A stretch of DNA of 64,000 nt from Leptasterias polaris. Taxonomy: Eukaryota; Echinodermata; Asteroidea; Forcipulatida; Asteriidae. The first letter of the stretch is position 1; each line of letters starts with the position of its first letter. The stretch covers positions 3,820,501 through 3,884,500 of the forward strand of contig JAZGTN010000003.1 in the NCBI GenBank assembly GCA_037783415.1. Direction: 5' to 3'. The notes beneath the pieces were generated by a model that saw only the letters and a program-made list of their open reading frames with translations, was not told where the DNA came from and made no database searches. The position numbers and the translations under genes were made by a program. Positions 23,501 to 33,331 of the stretch are shown one piece after another.

Positions 23501-26500
23501 ATGGTATTGTGTTGGATTAACACCCCCTTAGCGCTAATATAGGCAGCTTGGGGTTGTATGCTCCCCCAGGGAGTTGAGAAAATTTGAGGAATGGTCTAAG
23601 TTTGCCTGATAAACATGAATAGTAGTGTTGTAAAGTCCCTTGATCTTGCTACTAGTTGGATATGTGCACTGAACAAAAGGAGAGTTATGTACTTCAAGGG
23701 TGTGCACAACTTTGATAAGAATTGAAGAAAAGAATGTTTACAGATTTGCACATAGCTATGGTATAAAGAAGGTTCAGGTGGAAAATTTCCCTTGAAATAT
23801 TTGGCCGGAAATGCTATATATTTTTTAGAAATGAGTAAAACCAATTGATTTGATTTTACGAGTTGGAAACTCAATGTTTGTAAACATGTGGGGAAAAAAA
23901 CCGTTTAAAACTATTTTCTCGTGGCTCTTATGAGCGATTGAGCTCAAACTTTCACAGGTTTGTTATTTGCAAAAAATTACTTAGTGGCCTGACTATTTGA
24001 CCCTAGCAGAGTCTTTCTCTATAAGGCTATAAAAAATAAAAAATTGCTATTTCATATATGATGGGGCACATCAAGTGCCGAACTTGTCTTTAACACTTAC
24101 CAATTTGTCCTTGAGTTTGTTTCTGTAACTTTTGTTGAATGAATTTGAATTGATTGCCTTAATACTTGTTGAACAGACTTCAACTGGCGTTGTACAGACA
24201 TTGGTCACTATTTGACAGTCTTAGGCACTCATCATACACAGCTTGCAAGTAAGTGATTGCCTAGTTAATAAAGGTAGTTTCAAATGTTTTTATTGAAAGC
24301 AAGCACTAGTCTATACTTAGTTAGTTCCTTCCATAAAACTATTTCAAATTTTCTTTTATACTTTATTAATGTTTTTTTATGTAAACCCCTCTTATATGTA
24401 ACCTGCATTCTAGAGCATGCCCGATGAGGAAATGCCAGTGCAAATCCTGTTATCCTAAAGGTGTTGCTATGGGTAGACATTGCAATCAAGCCGCAACCAT
24501 TAACTCTGGCACAGCATAAGGTTTCCTTGCTTAAAGGCAAAGTATACCTTTGGTTTTTTTGAAGCGTTTGATTGTTTTAATCCTATATAAATGTTGATAT
24601 ATATATATATACATTAAAACTAACCTGTACAAATTTCATTTCAAAAGGTGGTGGTGTTTTTGAGATATCGCCGAAAATCCTGAGCGAATATGCAAGGTTT
24701 TAGCCAGGATTTGGTAAAAGGGTGTCCAAATCTGATGGAAATTTAAAAACTGGGTGTCCAAATTGTTCACTTACAATACATTTACATGTAAATGACAGAT
24801 GAAACAGGGTGTCCAAATTTAAAACAGGGCGTCCAAAAGACACCCAGACACCCCTCTGGCTAACACTATGCGAATATGTCCATGCAGGAAGAATATTCCC
24901 TAATAGGAATACACAATCTGAGAAGCGTTTCTGACAGAAACATTTCTCAGATTCAAATTTGGGGGCATAAAAACTTATATATTTTTACATAACCACAAAA
25001 CTTCGAAGTGAAATGTTTCTCAAAATGCTTTTTACCATCGAAAGCCGCTGTAGGCTTCTAACCAATAGGTTTGTATTGCCATTAATTTTAAGAGTGATTA
25101 CCAAACGTATACAGACTCTTTAAACATGGCTAAAAAACAACAACTTGATGCCAGATGTGTAAGCAGTAAATAATCACCTTAAGTGTAGAATGTTATGAGC
25201 ATCTTAAAGTTGTTTCAGCTTTTCTCTAAGTTTATTCGTCCTTCACTGTCTTTTTAGCCTCAAGTTATGGACGTTAAAGGGTTTCAAGAAGCTTCATGAG
25301 TTCTTGGCTGATATGGGTTTGCCGCTGTCTGAATGTAAACAAAAGTTCTCTGCTATGGATATGGGCCTCAAGGAGAACGTTGCCGAGTGGTTGGTTACAT
25401 CGGCTCGCAAATTTGGGTGAGTGGACAGTGTTATAACAGGTTCAGAACACGCTGTCAGGTATATGATTTCTCCATTTTTAACCGAAGATCCGTTTTTGTT
25501 TTGCTCCCCCCAAAAAAAGAAATCCTTTTTTTTTTTGCCACCCCCCCCTCCCCAAAATATTATTATTTTGTTTACTTAAGATCAAATTCATAAAAAAAAT
25601 TAAGATAAAACCACATATAAAAGCCCAGATTGCAGAGTAGGGCTTTTAAAACCAAAGATAAATGTTATTAGTGGGCTTCTCAAGCACACAAGCTTGCACG
25701 TTTTGCGCTCAGAGCTCAGTTTTTTTCTCAACAGCCTATCGCATCCTTGTCCTGTATGAGAGAATTTTTTTCTTTTTTCAAACATTTATGAATGTAACAC
25801 ACAAGCTATTTGAACTTTGTGGTACTGATTGGATGAAGCTTAATAACAATGTTTTAAAAGATTAGAGAATTTTTCATATTTTAGCGGCAGTTAGAATTTC
25901 CAAAGTTATGAAAATTCCCTTAAAGGTGAAATGCTCAAATGTTGAAGTTTAACTTTTTCCCCAAATTGGATGTATTACGGTTGTCAATGAAAGACAGGCA
26001 AAATTTTTGTTCTTGGAAGTATGTTCCAGGCTCAGAATTGTGTAAACAACTGAAAGTTATCTGGTATGACTACTGCCATTTTAGTGTCGCAAAGTCCCCC
26101 TGTGGACATAATGTAAGTTTTGGTTTTGTTGTTAAGAACTGTTCAAAAGTTTGACAGCGCAATTATTTTCAATGTTTTTACTCTGTGATGTCATCCTTCA
26201 GGTTGGAGCAGATAACACTCTCTTCATTTCAAGCTCAGTATGGTTTCAAGAACAAGGTGAATTTTTATACCTACATGTATTTGATTTTTTTTTCTCTCAG
26301 TAAGGAAAAAAAATAGTTTGGGATTGTGTTTTTATATTACAAGTACCTTTTGTTTTACCCCTTTTAATTTAAAACGGACAGTTTCTTAATACATACAAGT
26401 CAATGTATATGCATTATTTTACAACTAAACTGAATTACAAACTGCAGTTTTAACAATTTCTAAATATGTCTTTAAATGTAATGTTTTTTAATATTCATCT

Positions 26501-29500
26501 ATTTTGAAGAAGAATAACATTTATTTAAAAATCATGTTTAAAATTACATCACTCATTTCTATAATGTTTTTGTTTCCTTAAACTATGATCTTGTTTGCTT
26601 CAACTTGTTATTTTGTACATGAAATTTGTCTTTGTTTTTTACTTGTGTTATTTTTCTACTATTTTATTGTTATAATTGAAATATGCTTCATTTTCCTTTG
26701 AAATCAAACCAACTAGTTTTGTCTGTTTTTTTCCTTTGCTAGTTTTGTGCATTTGACATTGCCTATGCAGTCAATGCTCTCCTTGAATCAGTTGTGAGTA
26801 TACCTTTATTCTTTGTATCCATAACTTGTTTTCTACTCCCAGATATCTTTCCAATTTACTGTCATATTACACTCCTCCACGTTTTCTTCTGTCCACACTT
26901 GATATCACTCACTTGAATGTTCCCCAACAAAGTTCTGTGTTAAAAAGCATTCAGTGTAGCTGGACCAATGATTTGGAACAATCTTCCTCCTGTCATTAGA
27001 AAATCTGTAAGTTTAACTCTATTTTGTGAAGCTTTTAAGACTCACCTGATCTATCCATGTCAATTTCTATTATGTGCACTATGATCTTGATGGAAAAGCG
27101 TCTTATAAATTGTAATTGTTATGTTTTGTTATTTCTCATAAATGATACAATGATGGCCACTCGGGCCAAACAGCCAAATGGTGCATTACTAATTGAGGAA
27201 ACAAGTCTTTTGTTATAGTAAAATGGCTGTCAGTGACAATGAAATCAATTTTTTTAAAGAGAAGTGTTGGCTGAATACCTCCAGAATTTGTTTTCATAAA
27301 AGTATATTTTTCCCGGAGGCTTTCTGCTGTTTATGGGCTAGTTCTATCTACATGTTTTAAGTTTTTGGGTGACACCATGTTCATGAAAAATAATCTATCT
27401 GTGATCTGTGGTGGTGGTATCGGTCAGTACAGTCTGATCATATTCAGGAAAAGCTGCTGAATTTTAAAGTTGTAATGAAAATATTTTTTTATTTTTACAC
27501 AGGAAATGAACAAGACCTTAGAGGGTAATTTCTTGGAAGCACTTGACTGTCTATCAAGGTAATTGATTCTCTTTTTAACAATTTCCCAGGTCTGTCTGTC
27601 CCGATTTTCAGGGGAGGAATAGCATCCAAAACACCCAACAAACCACAGTCTGAGTCGAACACCATCTGAAACAAAGTGAGCTGTAACATGAGGGCAATAT
27701 TTCACAATCCAGAGGTTGGGGTCAGCTGCTGCAAAGTCTTAATAAGCACAAATCCTAGACCCTGCCAGGGGCCTAGGCAGTTCGACCTTGGCCCCCTGCC
27801 ATTAAACAATCCGCTCGCGCCTCTCACTCTGCTATATGTCCCTTTTTCCAGATTTCAAATGTTGGCTGGTATGCCAACATTGTAATTGCAAGGGAGTGTA
27901 TTTGCATTTTTTCAAGTTCAAGCTTCAATATAAAATTAAAAAACGCCAAATCCCTCTTATGCTCTCTTCAAAATTTTTACAGATTGCAAAAACATTTTTA
28001 CAAGTTAGAATTTGACTTTTGACTTCTTTATGAGCAGATCTAATATCGAAAAGCTTGCCCATGGTCTGGAGTTATCCAAGCGTCAGTTCCGTGCCACTGT
28101 CAATCAGGTCCAGTCACTACTGGACATGAGTCAAGTCATCTCGGCTGGGTCCTTCCTTTATGCCTTCATCCCAGAAGGAACCCCAGATGTCAAATACTTC
28201 TCTATGCCAAACTGTCTTGGGATGCTTGCTAGGTTCACGCTTGAGGCCTATGTTAAAATGGTAAGTTAACAGTTGGGGGTCTACACAGTTCTTAAAAAAA
28301 CAACTTTTTACTGGATTTAAGTGACTGGTTGGAAAAAGGTCCAGAAAATGCAAGTTTCTCCACTTTGTTTTCAAGAAAAAAAATATTTTAATGTTTGTCG
28401 TTGATCTTTGTTTCCTTTTGTTCCAGTCAAAGAACAGGAAGGCTAGAGCACTTCCACTTGTGATGACTGCACCTCTGAACCTTGAGACTGGGACTCTGTT
28501 GGTTGTTGGAATACCACCACTCCCAGAGCTGGAACATAGCTCAAGAAAGTAAGTCATGTAAACGTATCTTTCAATTGACCTGTATTAACCTCTTGCACCG
28601 AGTATGTAAAGGCGCACACGTTGCCTAAAATGTTCACTACAGAGTATATTACATTACATACTAAGGAAACCAACTCCCAAAATGGCACAACCAAGATTTT
28701 GTGTGGTGAGGACGTCAGGTGAACTGGGTCAATACATGACCATGGTCAAAAGTTTGGGCCACTTTTTATACCATCAAAATCTGTTTTCATTTTTCAGTTT
28801 CTTCGGAAGAGCTTTCGAGCAAGCTGGACAAAAGACAGGCTCAAGGATTCTCCATGACAAGTTTGACTCATCAGGTAACTAGAAACAACTCTAGGTTTTA
28901 AAAACTTTCTTTAATTTAACCTTCATATCTTAACTATCATACTAAACAATCAACATACCTTGAAACTAAAGAAAGTATGTGAAACCAAACTTACATAACA
29001 TTATAAATATTAACCAATTTAAACAAAGTTGTTAAAAACACACAAATGCCAATTAACTTTCTGTTGTTTATGCCAACAGAGCTGAAGAAAAAGGCAACAA
29101 CACTTTAAATAGGCAAACAAAAAAATACGTAAAGATTTAAACACTAATCCATTTTAGGTGACCTCATTACTGGGAGGCACTTTCGCTACAGACTTTAACC
29201 CTTGTCATGCCGTAGGTTTGCACTGTTGTGTCAACATCATTTGGTAGGAGATGCCTGTGATGTGTAAAAAACAATATGAATGCTTGGCATATTTACGTCT
29301 TTGTAGTGGTAGAAAACACATGACATATGTGCCCAATTTACTGGCACTGCTTACCACAGAATTCTGTGCTTACGACGCCCTGTAAAGCGTGTGATTCTGA
29401 GGGCCATAAGTGCAGAATTCTGCGGCAATCATTGCCATGAAATTTGCACCTGCAAGGGATTGGTCAATAGGTTTATATTGAATTATTTAGCTACTGAAAC

Positions 29501-29989
29501 AAGGCGGGGTAACAAGAAGCAATTTTGTTGAAATTTTTGAAAACTGCAACAAGGTTGTGTTTTCCTAGCAGAAAACTCAGACTTTTTTTTACATGGAGTA
29601 CCAGATACTAACTTTTCCCCAACCCGAGTTATAACCTGAGGGCACAAATGCAACCAAAATTTTACAACTTTAATATAAAATTAATTAAAAACTAAATGAT
29701 CCCTCACTGATATCTGGAATGCGATAGAAAAGTGTAAATAAAGTAAATTTTGAGCTGTGTCCGAAAATAACTACATCAGGTTGTACATGTATTTTGAGAT
29801 CTATGGGGATGTCAAATAGAACTCAAAGTCCTTATTCCTAATTTTAAATACAATTGGTAAAGTGCAAGAGACTGTCACGTGTGTATGTTTAATAGGTTCT
29901 TACTTTGTCTAATTGGATTTGCAGTGATCGAAATGAAGAATGAAGATCGGAGTAAATTCTTTGACGCCCTTATCTCACTGCTGACATAG
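11524..29989 (+). CDS. CDC45: CDC45, CMG replicative helicase subunit (complete, 18 exons)
   Basis: CDC45 joins MCM2-7 and GINS to form the CMG helicase that unwinds DNA at replication forks. Exons: 11524-11574, 17515-17667, 18473-18610, 19560-19625, 20344-20415, 21325-21432, 22192-22253, 22433-22483, 23007-23126, 24177-24248, 25258-25416, 26202-26256, 26743-26793, 27503-27558, 28038-28260, 28427-28548, 28798-28874, 29925-29989. They join in frame to 566 residues, the human length. Landmarks: start [14 protein letters not shown]; the RecJ-like DHH motif region [13 protein letters not shown] (24-36); [26 protein letters not shown]; an acidic loop encoded by exon 5 ([14 protein letters not shown]); [38 protein letters not shown]; and the end [13 protein letters not shown]. 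Intron 1 (5.9 kb) holds a MULE transposon; intron 9 is U12-type. No broken codon or frameshift is seen. Confidence 0.98.
11881..12008. repeat. left C-rich tandem array within the MULE terminal repeat
   Basis: About eight units related to AAAGTCGCCCCCT stand in tandem. The unit order (including AGCAAGCTCGCCCCC then AGGTACAAACTCGCC) matches the reverse complement of the right-hand array, showing both derive from one terminal repeat. Confidence 0.88.
12190..12337. mobile_element. 148-bp hairpin MITE (GGGCTCGATTTCACAAAG ends)
   Basis: GGGCTCGATTTCACAAAG at the left is mirrored by CTTTGTGAAATCGACCCC at the right, with a further inner match (GATTGATCTTAAG / CTTAAGATGAATC). A diverged copy in the other orientation lies at 51596-51741. 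Confidence 0.75.
12338..12643. repeat. 62-bp tandem repeat, five copies
   Basis: Five head-to-tail copies of a 62-bp unit beginning AGGAGACTTAATAAATAAAT start at 12338, 12400, 12462, 12524 and 12586. They are almost identical (a few single-base differences in copies 4 and 5), so the expansion is recent. It lies in the left part of the MULE, directly abutting the hairpin MITE. Confidence 0.92.
12930..15793 (-). pseudogene. decayed FLYWCH-MULE transposase gene
   Basis: Minus-strand segments separated by splice-like junctions give a recognisable transposase: an acidic, proline-rich leader (15793-15545); a FLYWCH zinc finger split over 15538-15435 and 15198-14849 ([29 protein letters not shown]); a MULE core at 14645-14305 ([35 protein letters not shown]); 14104-13897 ([20 protein letters not shown]); 13733-13627 ([17 protein letters not shown]); and a C-terminal part at 13152-12930. 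It is broken: an in-frame TAG at 15544-15542 cuts the leader from the FLYWCH part, the 14645-14305 exon needs at least two frame changes and contains a stop, and the exon at 13733-13627 carries a small duplication that shifts frame. A hAT-like MITE sits just upstream of the last exon's acceptor. Not expected to be functional. Confidence 0.85.
13163..13340. mobile_element. 178-bp hAT-type MITE, copy 1
   Basis: Ends CAAGGTTTTAGCCAG and, inverted, CATAGTGTTAGCCAG. An 8-bp duplication GTTCAGGT flanks it (13155-13162, 13341-13348). CAnnG ends with 8-bp duplications are typical of hAT elements. Internal GGGTGTCCAAA words repeat five times. Other copies: 24693-24870 and 61883-62394. Confidence 0.88.
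16519..16812. repeat. right G-rich tandem array within the MULE terminal repeat
   Basis: About 17 units related to GGGGGCGACTCTGGC or GGGGGCGACTTTGTG on the plus strand, longer than the left array because of extra GGCGACTCTGGCGGGGG units. The runs of four to seven G make it a strong candidate for G-quadruplex formation. Confidence 0.88.
17300..17420. repeat. dispersed repeat copy (AGGCCTG / GATGCCCC family)
   Basis: TTGGCCTTGATGCCCCTTCA and GAAATTCCAGGCCTG relate this stretch to 9065-9290, 41330-41475 and 45355-45560. Confidence 0.45.
17931..18060 (-). mobile_element. tRNA-like SINE relic
   Basis: AACCACAAGGGAAACTGACT followed by GAGCGGGATTTGAACCAACG (box B on the minus strand: GGTTCAAATCC) is shared with 32996-33065 and 36541-36640. 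Lies in CDC45 intron 2. Confidence 0.55.
19002..19377. mobile_element. 376-bp TTAA-flanked (piggyBac-like) MITE
   Basis: The left end TTAAAGGCACTGAACACG and its continuation GTTTGGTAATTA are mirrored exactly at the right end, giving ~30-bp perfect terminal inverted repeats. TTAA occupies both outer edges, as in piggyBac-type insertions. Lies in CDC45 intron 3. A relative is at 24531-25123, and an internal segment recurs near 23925-23960. Confidence 0.85.
22015..22136. mobile_element. hairpin MITE, ATTCATGGCTCTGCTTA family
   Basis: Imperfect inverted repeat related to 29331-29449 and 40022-40140 (shared CATGGCTCTGCTTA and CAGAATT...GCAGAATT words). CDC45 intron 6. Confidence 0.55.
23169..23295. 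mobile_element. hairpin MITE of the CTATGGCTA family
   Basis: GGCTGTGTCCGAATCAGTGG at the left is mirrored by CCGCTAATTCAGATACGGC at the right, with inner arms GCTATGGCTATGGC and GCTATAGCC. Only 42 bp downstream of the U12 donor. The long plus-strand reading frame running from exon 9 through here is read-through of the element, not an exon. Confidence 0.7.
23331..23600 (+). mobile_element. tRNA-derived SINE (same family as 4625-4976)
   Basis: A class-II tRNA-like head (GGCCGAGTGGTCCAG box A, GGGTTTGATTCCC box B) is followed by a body with AAGCAAGACACTCAACC and CCCCCAGGGAGTTGAG, matching the reverse complement of the SINE at 4625-4976. The stems carry several mismatches. Confidence 0.75.
24531..25123. 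mobile_element. TTAA-flanked MITE interrupted by a hAT MITE
   Basis: Starts TTAAAGGCAAAGTATACC and ends GTATACAGACTCTTTAA, with TTTGGT / ACCAAA inside, relating it to 19002-19377. Removing the 178-bp hAT MITE at 24693-24870 and one duplication restores a ~407-bp element. CDC45 intron 10. Confidence 0.7.
24693..24870. mobile_element. 178-bp hAT-type MITE, copy 2 (nested)
   Basis: Nearly identical to 13163-13340 and of identical length. A perfect 8-bp duplication CGAATATG flanks it (24685-24692 and 24871-24878). It sits inside the older TTAA-type MITE. Confidence 0.92.
25456..25757. mobile_element. hAT-like non-autonomous element (CAGG...CCTG ends)
   Basis: Shares most of its length with 62002-62339: TTGCAGAGTAGGGCTTTTAA, AATGTTATTAGTGGGCTTC, GCGCTCAGAG and CAACAGCCTATC. 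The copy at 62002 has clear CAGGGATGTGAT terminal repeats; here the ends are diverged. CDC45 intron 11. Confidence 0.65.
26870..27115 (+). mobile_element. non-LTR retrotransposon 3' relic
   Basis: With frame changes, the plus strand reads like the C-terminal end of LINE reverse transcriptases ([20 protein letters not shown], then KTHL), followed by a 3' UTR-like GCGTCTTATAAATTG. It sits in CDC45 intron 13. Heavily decayed; compare the cleaner relic at 56500-56850. Confidence 0.45.
29331..29449. mobile_element. hairpin MITE, CATGGCTCTGCTTA family
   Basis: GCCCAATTTACTGGCACTGC at the left is mirrored imperfectly by GCCATGAAATTTGCACC at the right, with inner CAGAATTCTGTGCTTA and AAGTGCAGAATTCTG. 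CDC45 intron 17. Confidence 0.6.
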
Positions 29990-30485
29990 GAATACATGCA
30001 ACATAATTTCACATACTGGTATGTACGTAGTCGTTATCAACATCATCAGTTGTTTTAATTGTTTAAAGGTAAGGAACTACTTTGGATTCTTAGAGGATTT
30101 TTATGAAGTAGCGCATTACAAAACTGATGTATGACTATGCCATCACGGCTCAGTTTGTGAGAAAACATCATAAAACCAAAGTCAAGTCATACAAATTTCA
30201 CACAGATTGATGTGTGTTACTTTGGTTTACTATCAGGAAACAAATGTCAGACTTATTTATGTGTATATAACAAATCACTTTTTCATGGAGCTTGTGTTTA
30301 ACAAAAAGTTGTACAGAATACTCTAAAAATAAGCTATGTTTGTAAATTGTACATAGTATAAATTATTAAGATGCTTAAACCCCTGCCATTATGTGAAATA
30401 TGTTAGCTTTAGTGCGATGATATAAGATTGAACTGACCATAAGCTACAAGAACTGACCATGTGGCTCTTGGAATAACTAACTTGA

Positions 30486-30933
30486 TAATACACCGATCCA
30501 GTAGGCCACGCCCCTTGACAAATTGACCAATCACAACGCGTGATTTAAGGTCCGACAAATTGCCGCCATTTTGTCCAACAAAATTCAGATTTGTTTGTAT
30601 TGTTTACTGCACACATTTCGTTGAATTTACTTTTGTGTCATTTGTTCAAGGCTATTCTTTTATAAACTTAACCATGGTCAAGCGGTGTTCATATCCTAAT
30701 TGAAGTTCCTCCTCCCGAAACCCTGACAAGAGAGGGAATGTATATTTTTGGCCATTTCCGAAGCCGAGGTAAGACAGAGAAAAGTAGTATCCGCTGGGTT
30801 AGTGTGTGCGTGCGGTGGGCCGAATACTCATCTGGCTGTGTACAAATCCACAATGACGTGCCACACACGCGACACGTTCGGTCGTTGCTAGGCAGTTGCT
30901 ATGGTGGGCGTGGCCTACTGGATCGGTGTATTA
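30486..30933 (+). mobile_element. 448-bp terminal-inverted-repeat element with a THAP-like remnant
   Basis: A 28-bp end (TAATACACCGATCCAG then TAGGCCACGCCC) is mirrored perfectly at the right end. Inside, an ATG at 30674 opens MVKRCSYPN, then a stop, then SSSSRNPDKRGNVYIF and later IRWVS and IHNDV, which follow the pattern of a THAP zinc finger (C-x-C near the start, later F-P-F and KRW). Looks like a deletion derivative of a THAP-type (P or Kolobok-like) transposon. Confidence 0.6.
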
Positions 30934-32995
30934 AACGAGACAGTGTTTTATTTTTATTGTAAAGAGGGCCTACCACATGTTGAATGGTTAAGGGATACAC
31001 TGGAAGTTTGATTCTCGATGTGCTATGAGTTTGTAATTGCTTGTACGAGTTATGCAGAGCTCCAACTTGCAAGAAATTTAAAGCATTATCTACTGTACTA
31101 CCCTGTCCATAGGTCATGTTAAATTTGTAATTAACAAATAATTAATCAGCTGGTTTCTATATATTTTTTACAATTTATTTAATTTAAAATAATGCTCACT
31201 GGGAATGGCCACAAAAACAGGCCTTGCTTGTTTGTGATGTCGCCTGTGGAACAAAGCATCTGTATTTCATTGCTACCATACAGGCATGCACTGTTATGGG
31301 AGCGCAAGCATTTTAAACAATTTCTCATTCCATTAGTGATGCCACATGTAAGTTTATACCTAATGAACAAGGCTTGTTTTGGGGGCGTTACCAGATAGCA
31401 TTATTTTAAATGAAATAAAATAGGGGGGATGAAAAGGGGGTCTTGCAGCTAATTACAAACTTTTAAATGGCATATGGACAAGGTAGTACAGCACATAAAA
31501 GATAATGTTAGTCTACTCATAATTTATTAAACAACCCTCTTATTTTGAAATGTTTAGTTTTTGCACAATTTTGAAACTGTTCAACTAAACAAATCTTCAA
31601 GGAAGTTCTCGTTATAAATATCTTTACAAATAAATTGTCCAAGACATAAAAATGTGGAACGCTAATAAATATATTATCCATCTTCTAAAACAAAGAAATT
31701 TCTATTATCTTTGGTATATTAAATATAGTAAATTACGTTTTGTGATAATTTTAATTTGTAAATATAGATTTCAATAAATAGGTTAATTTCTTTCCATATA
31801 TTACTACAGAGTAAGATTATAGGTAATGTAATATCATCCATTCAAACACAACAATAAATACATAAATTTGTTGTATAAATTTAGTCCGGCTTAACAAAAT
31901 ATCCTCCAACAATTTACAAAGGTGGGAAAACATCTGAAAAATGATTTACGTCAATTTCTATAATAACTTGTTTTATGACTGTAAATAAAGTGTGAAAGAT
32001 ATAATTATTTAGAAGAAAGCACAATTTGAGTCCTTACTTGTTTGAATCCCAACAAAGTAAGTAAATTGTGGATTTTTGTCCCGCAGGACTCAAAAAGCAA
32101 TGACAATAGGTATCACAAGTCGGAGTAAGGGGAGCACAAAAGTTATGTTTAATTTTGTTGGTTGAAAACCAAATACTCAAACTTGATTGAGATAAACCCA
32201 TTTTGCATACTACACTTGTTTGAAATTGGCAATGAATCTACTTTTTGATAGATGATTGTCAATCTGGCATATTACACATTGTGTCCCATGCATTTACCAC
32301 ATAGGCTTGTTAAATGCAAGTAGTTTATACCATAGTACCTGTTCAATGCAAGATTGGCCATATGATACAAAAGTGGTTACAACTTTTTGATTGTGAGACC
32401 ATATGTTTATGCTGTCAAACATATTAAAGCTGCCTACAGTTTTTGTTGGCTTATATTTTATTTTAACCAAGCAGTGCCCCGTATAAAATAATAGACGTAA
32501 TTTTTACCATGCTTTTTTCAAATTGTAATTTATAGATCAATGACTGCAGTCAACGCTTAAAACAAAATAATGCTGACTTCCCAAACTTTATTTTATAATT
32601 TTTGTAAGATTTTGGGGTGAACTTTCGATTTTTGACTAGAACTTTCCTAAAGGTCATTTAAAGATCACGTGTTGTGTTGGTCAGTACAGTCAGAAAATTT
32701 GGTCAATGTAATTGGCACGTAACACTGCTACAGTTAAGGAACAGCTGATGGTACATAACTCCTTAGAAAAATGATACTGTTTTTGGGTTGCACAACGTGC
32801 CAGTGCTTTACCAACTGAGCTATGTAGGCCAAGCCCTTATGTTGGCGATCTCCCTATTTTGTCAATATCTTTGTTCAGGGTGCCAGTTAGAAGCCATACA
32901 ACCTGTAACTGCCATATAACCAGGGATCCCAACCTGGGAAGTGGCTGTACAGAGATCATCTTAAGGGGATGCACAATTTTATTTAAAATATCAAG

Positions 32996-33065
32996 TAATA
33001 AACCACAAGGGAAACTGACTTGGTAAATTTACCCCATCAGTTTCCCTTGTGGTTTATTACTCTTG
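32996..33065. repeat. 70-bp palindrome made of two SINE-related ends
   Basis: TAATAAACCACAAGGGAAAC and its reverse complement GTTTCCCTTGTGGTTTATTA face each other around a short centre. One arm is the same sequence as at 17931-17960. Confidence 0.75.
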
Positions 33066-33177
33066 ATAAATAAAAATACTGTAGCATGGATATATATTCT
33101 ACAAAATTCACATAAGAAGAGTATCTTGACTTGATGTGATCTCTGAAATAATCAGAGGTTCACAATGGTGATGGAAT

Positions 33178-33319
33178 TGGGGACTTTTGGGACGCTAGGT
33201 GGCAGCAGACTTACCAGGTAAATCCGTTGTTCTCGGTAATGTGCGCATGCTCAAAACTGCGTAAACAATGGAAATTTACCTGGTAAGTCTGCTGCCACCT
33301 AGAGTTCCAAAGTCTCCCA
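33178..33319. mobile_element. hairpin MITE at the HFM1 3' end
   Basis: CTAGGTGGCAGCAGACTTAC with its continuation CAGGTAAAT is mirrored exactly at 33274-33302. The outer flanks (GGGACTTTTGGGA and TCCAAAGTCTCCC) also pair. It lies 12 bp past the HFM1 stop, so it should be transcribed in the 3' UTR. Confidence 0.8.
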
Positions 33320-33331
33320 TTAGGAAGTCTC

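Larger units (their letters stand above)
23127..24176 (+). other. CDC45: U12-type intron of CDC45
   Basis: The donor reads GTATCCTTTG and a branch-site element TGCCTTAAT lies at 24155-24163, 13 nt before the CAG acceptor at 24174-24176. This is the U12-type pair of signals. The intron splits a glutamate codon (GA|A). A MITE (23169-23295) and a SINE (23331-23600) have inserted shortly after the donor. Confidence 0.86.
29990..33331. other. CDC45-HFM1 convergent intergenic region
   Basis: AT-rich sequence between the two stop codons holds both 3' UTRs and no coding exon. It contains a terminal-inverted-repeat element (30486-30933), a tRNA-like SINE relic (about 32790-32950), a short palindrome (32996-33065) and a hairpin (33178-33319). 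A minus-strand AATAAA at 33058-33053 is a candidate HFM1 poly(A) signal, about 275 nt past its stop. Confidence 0.6.
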
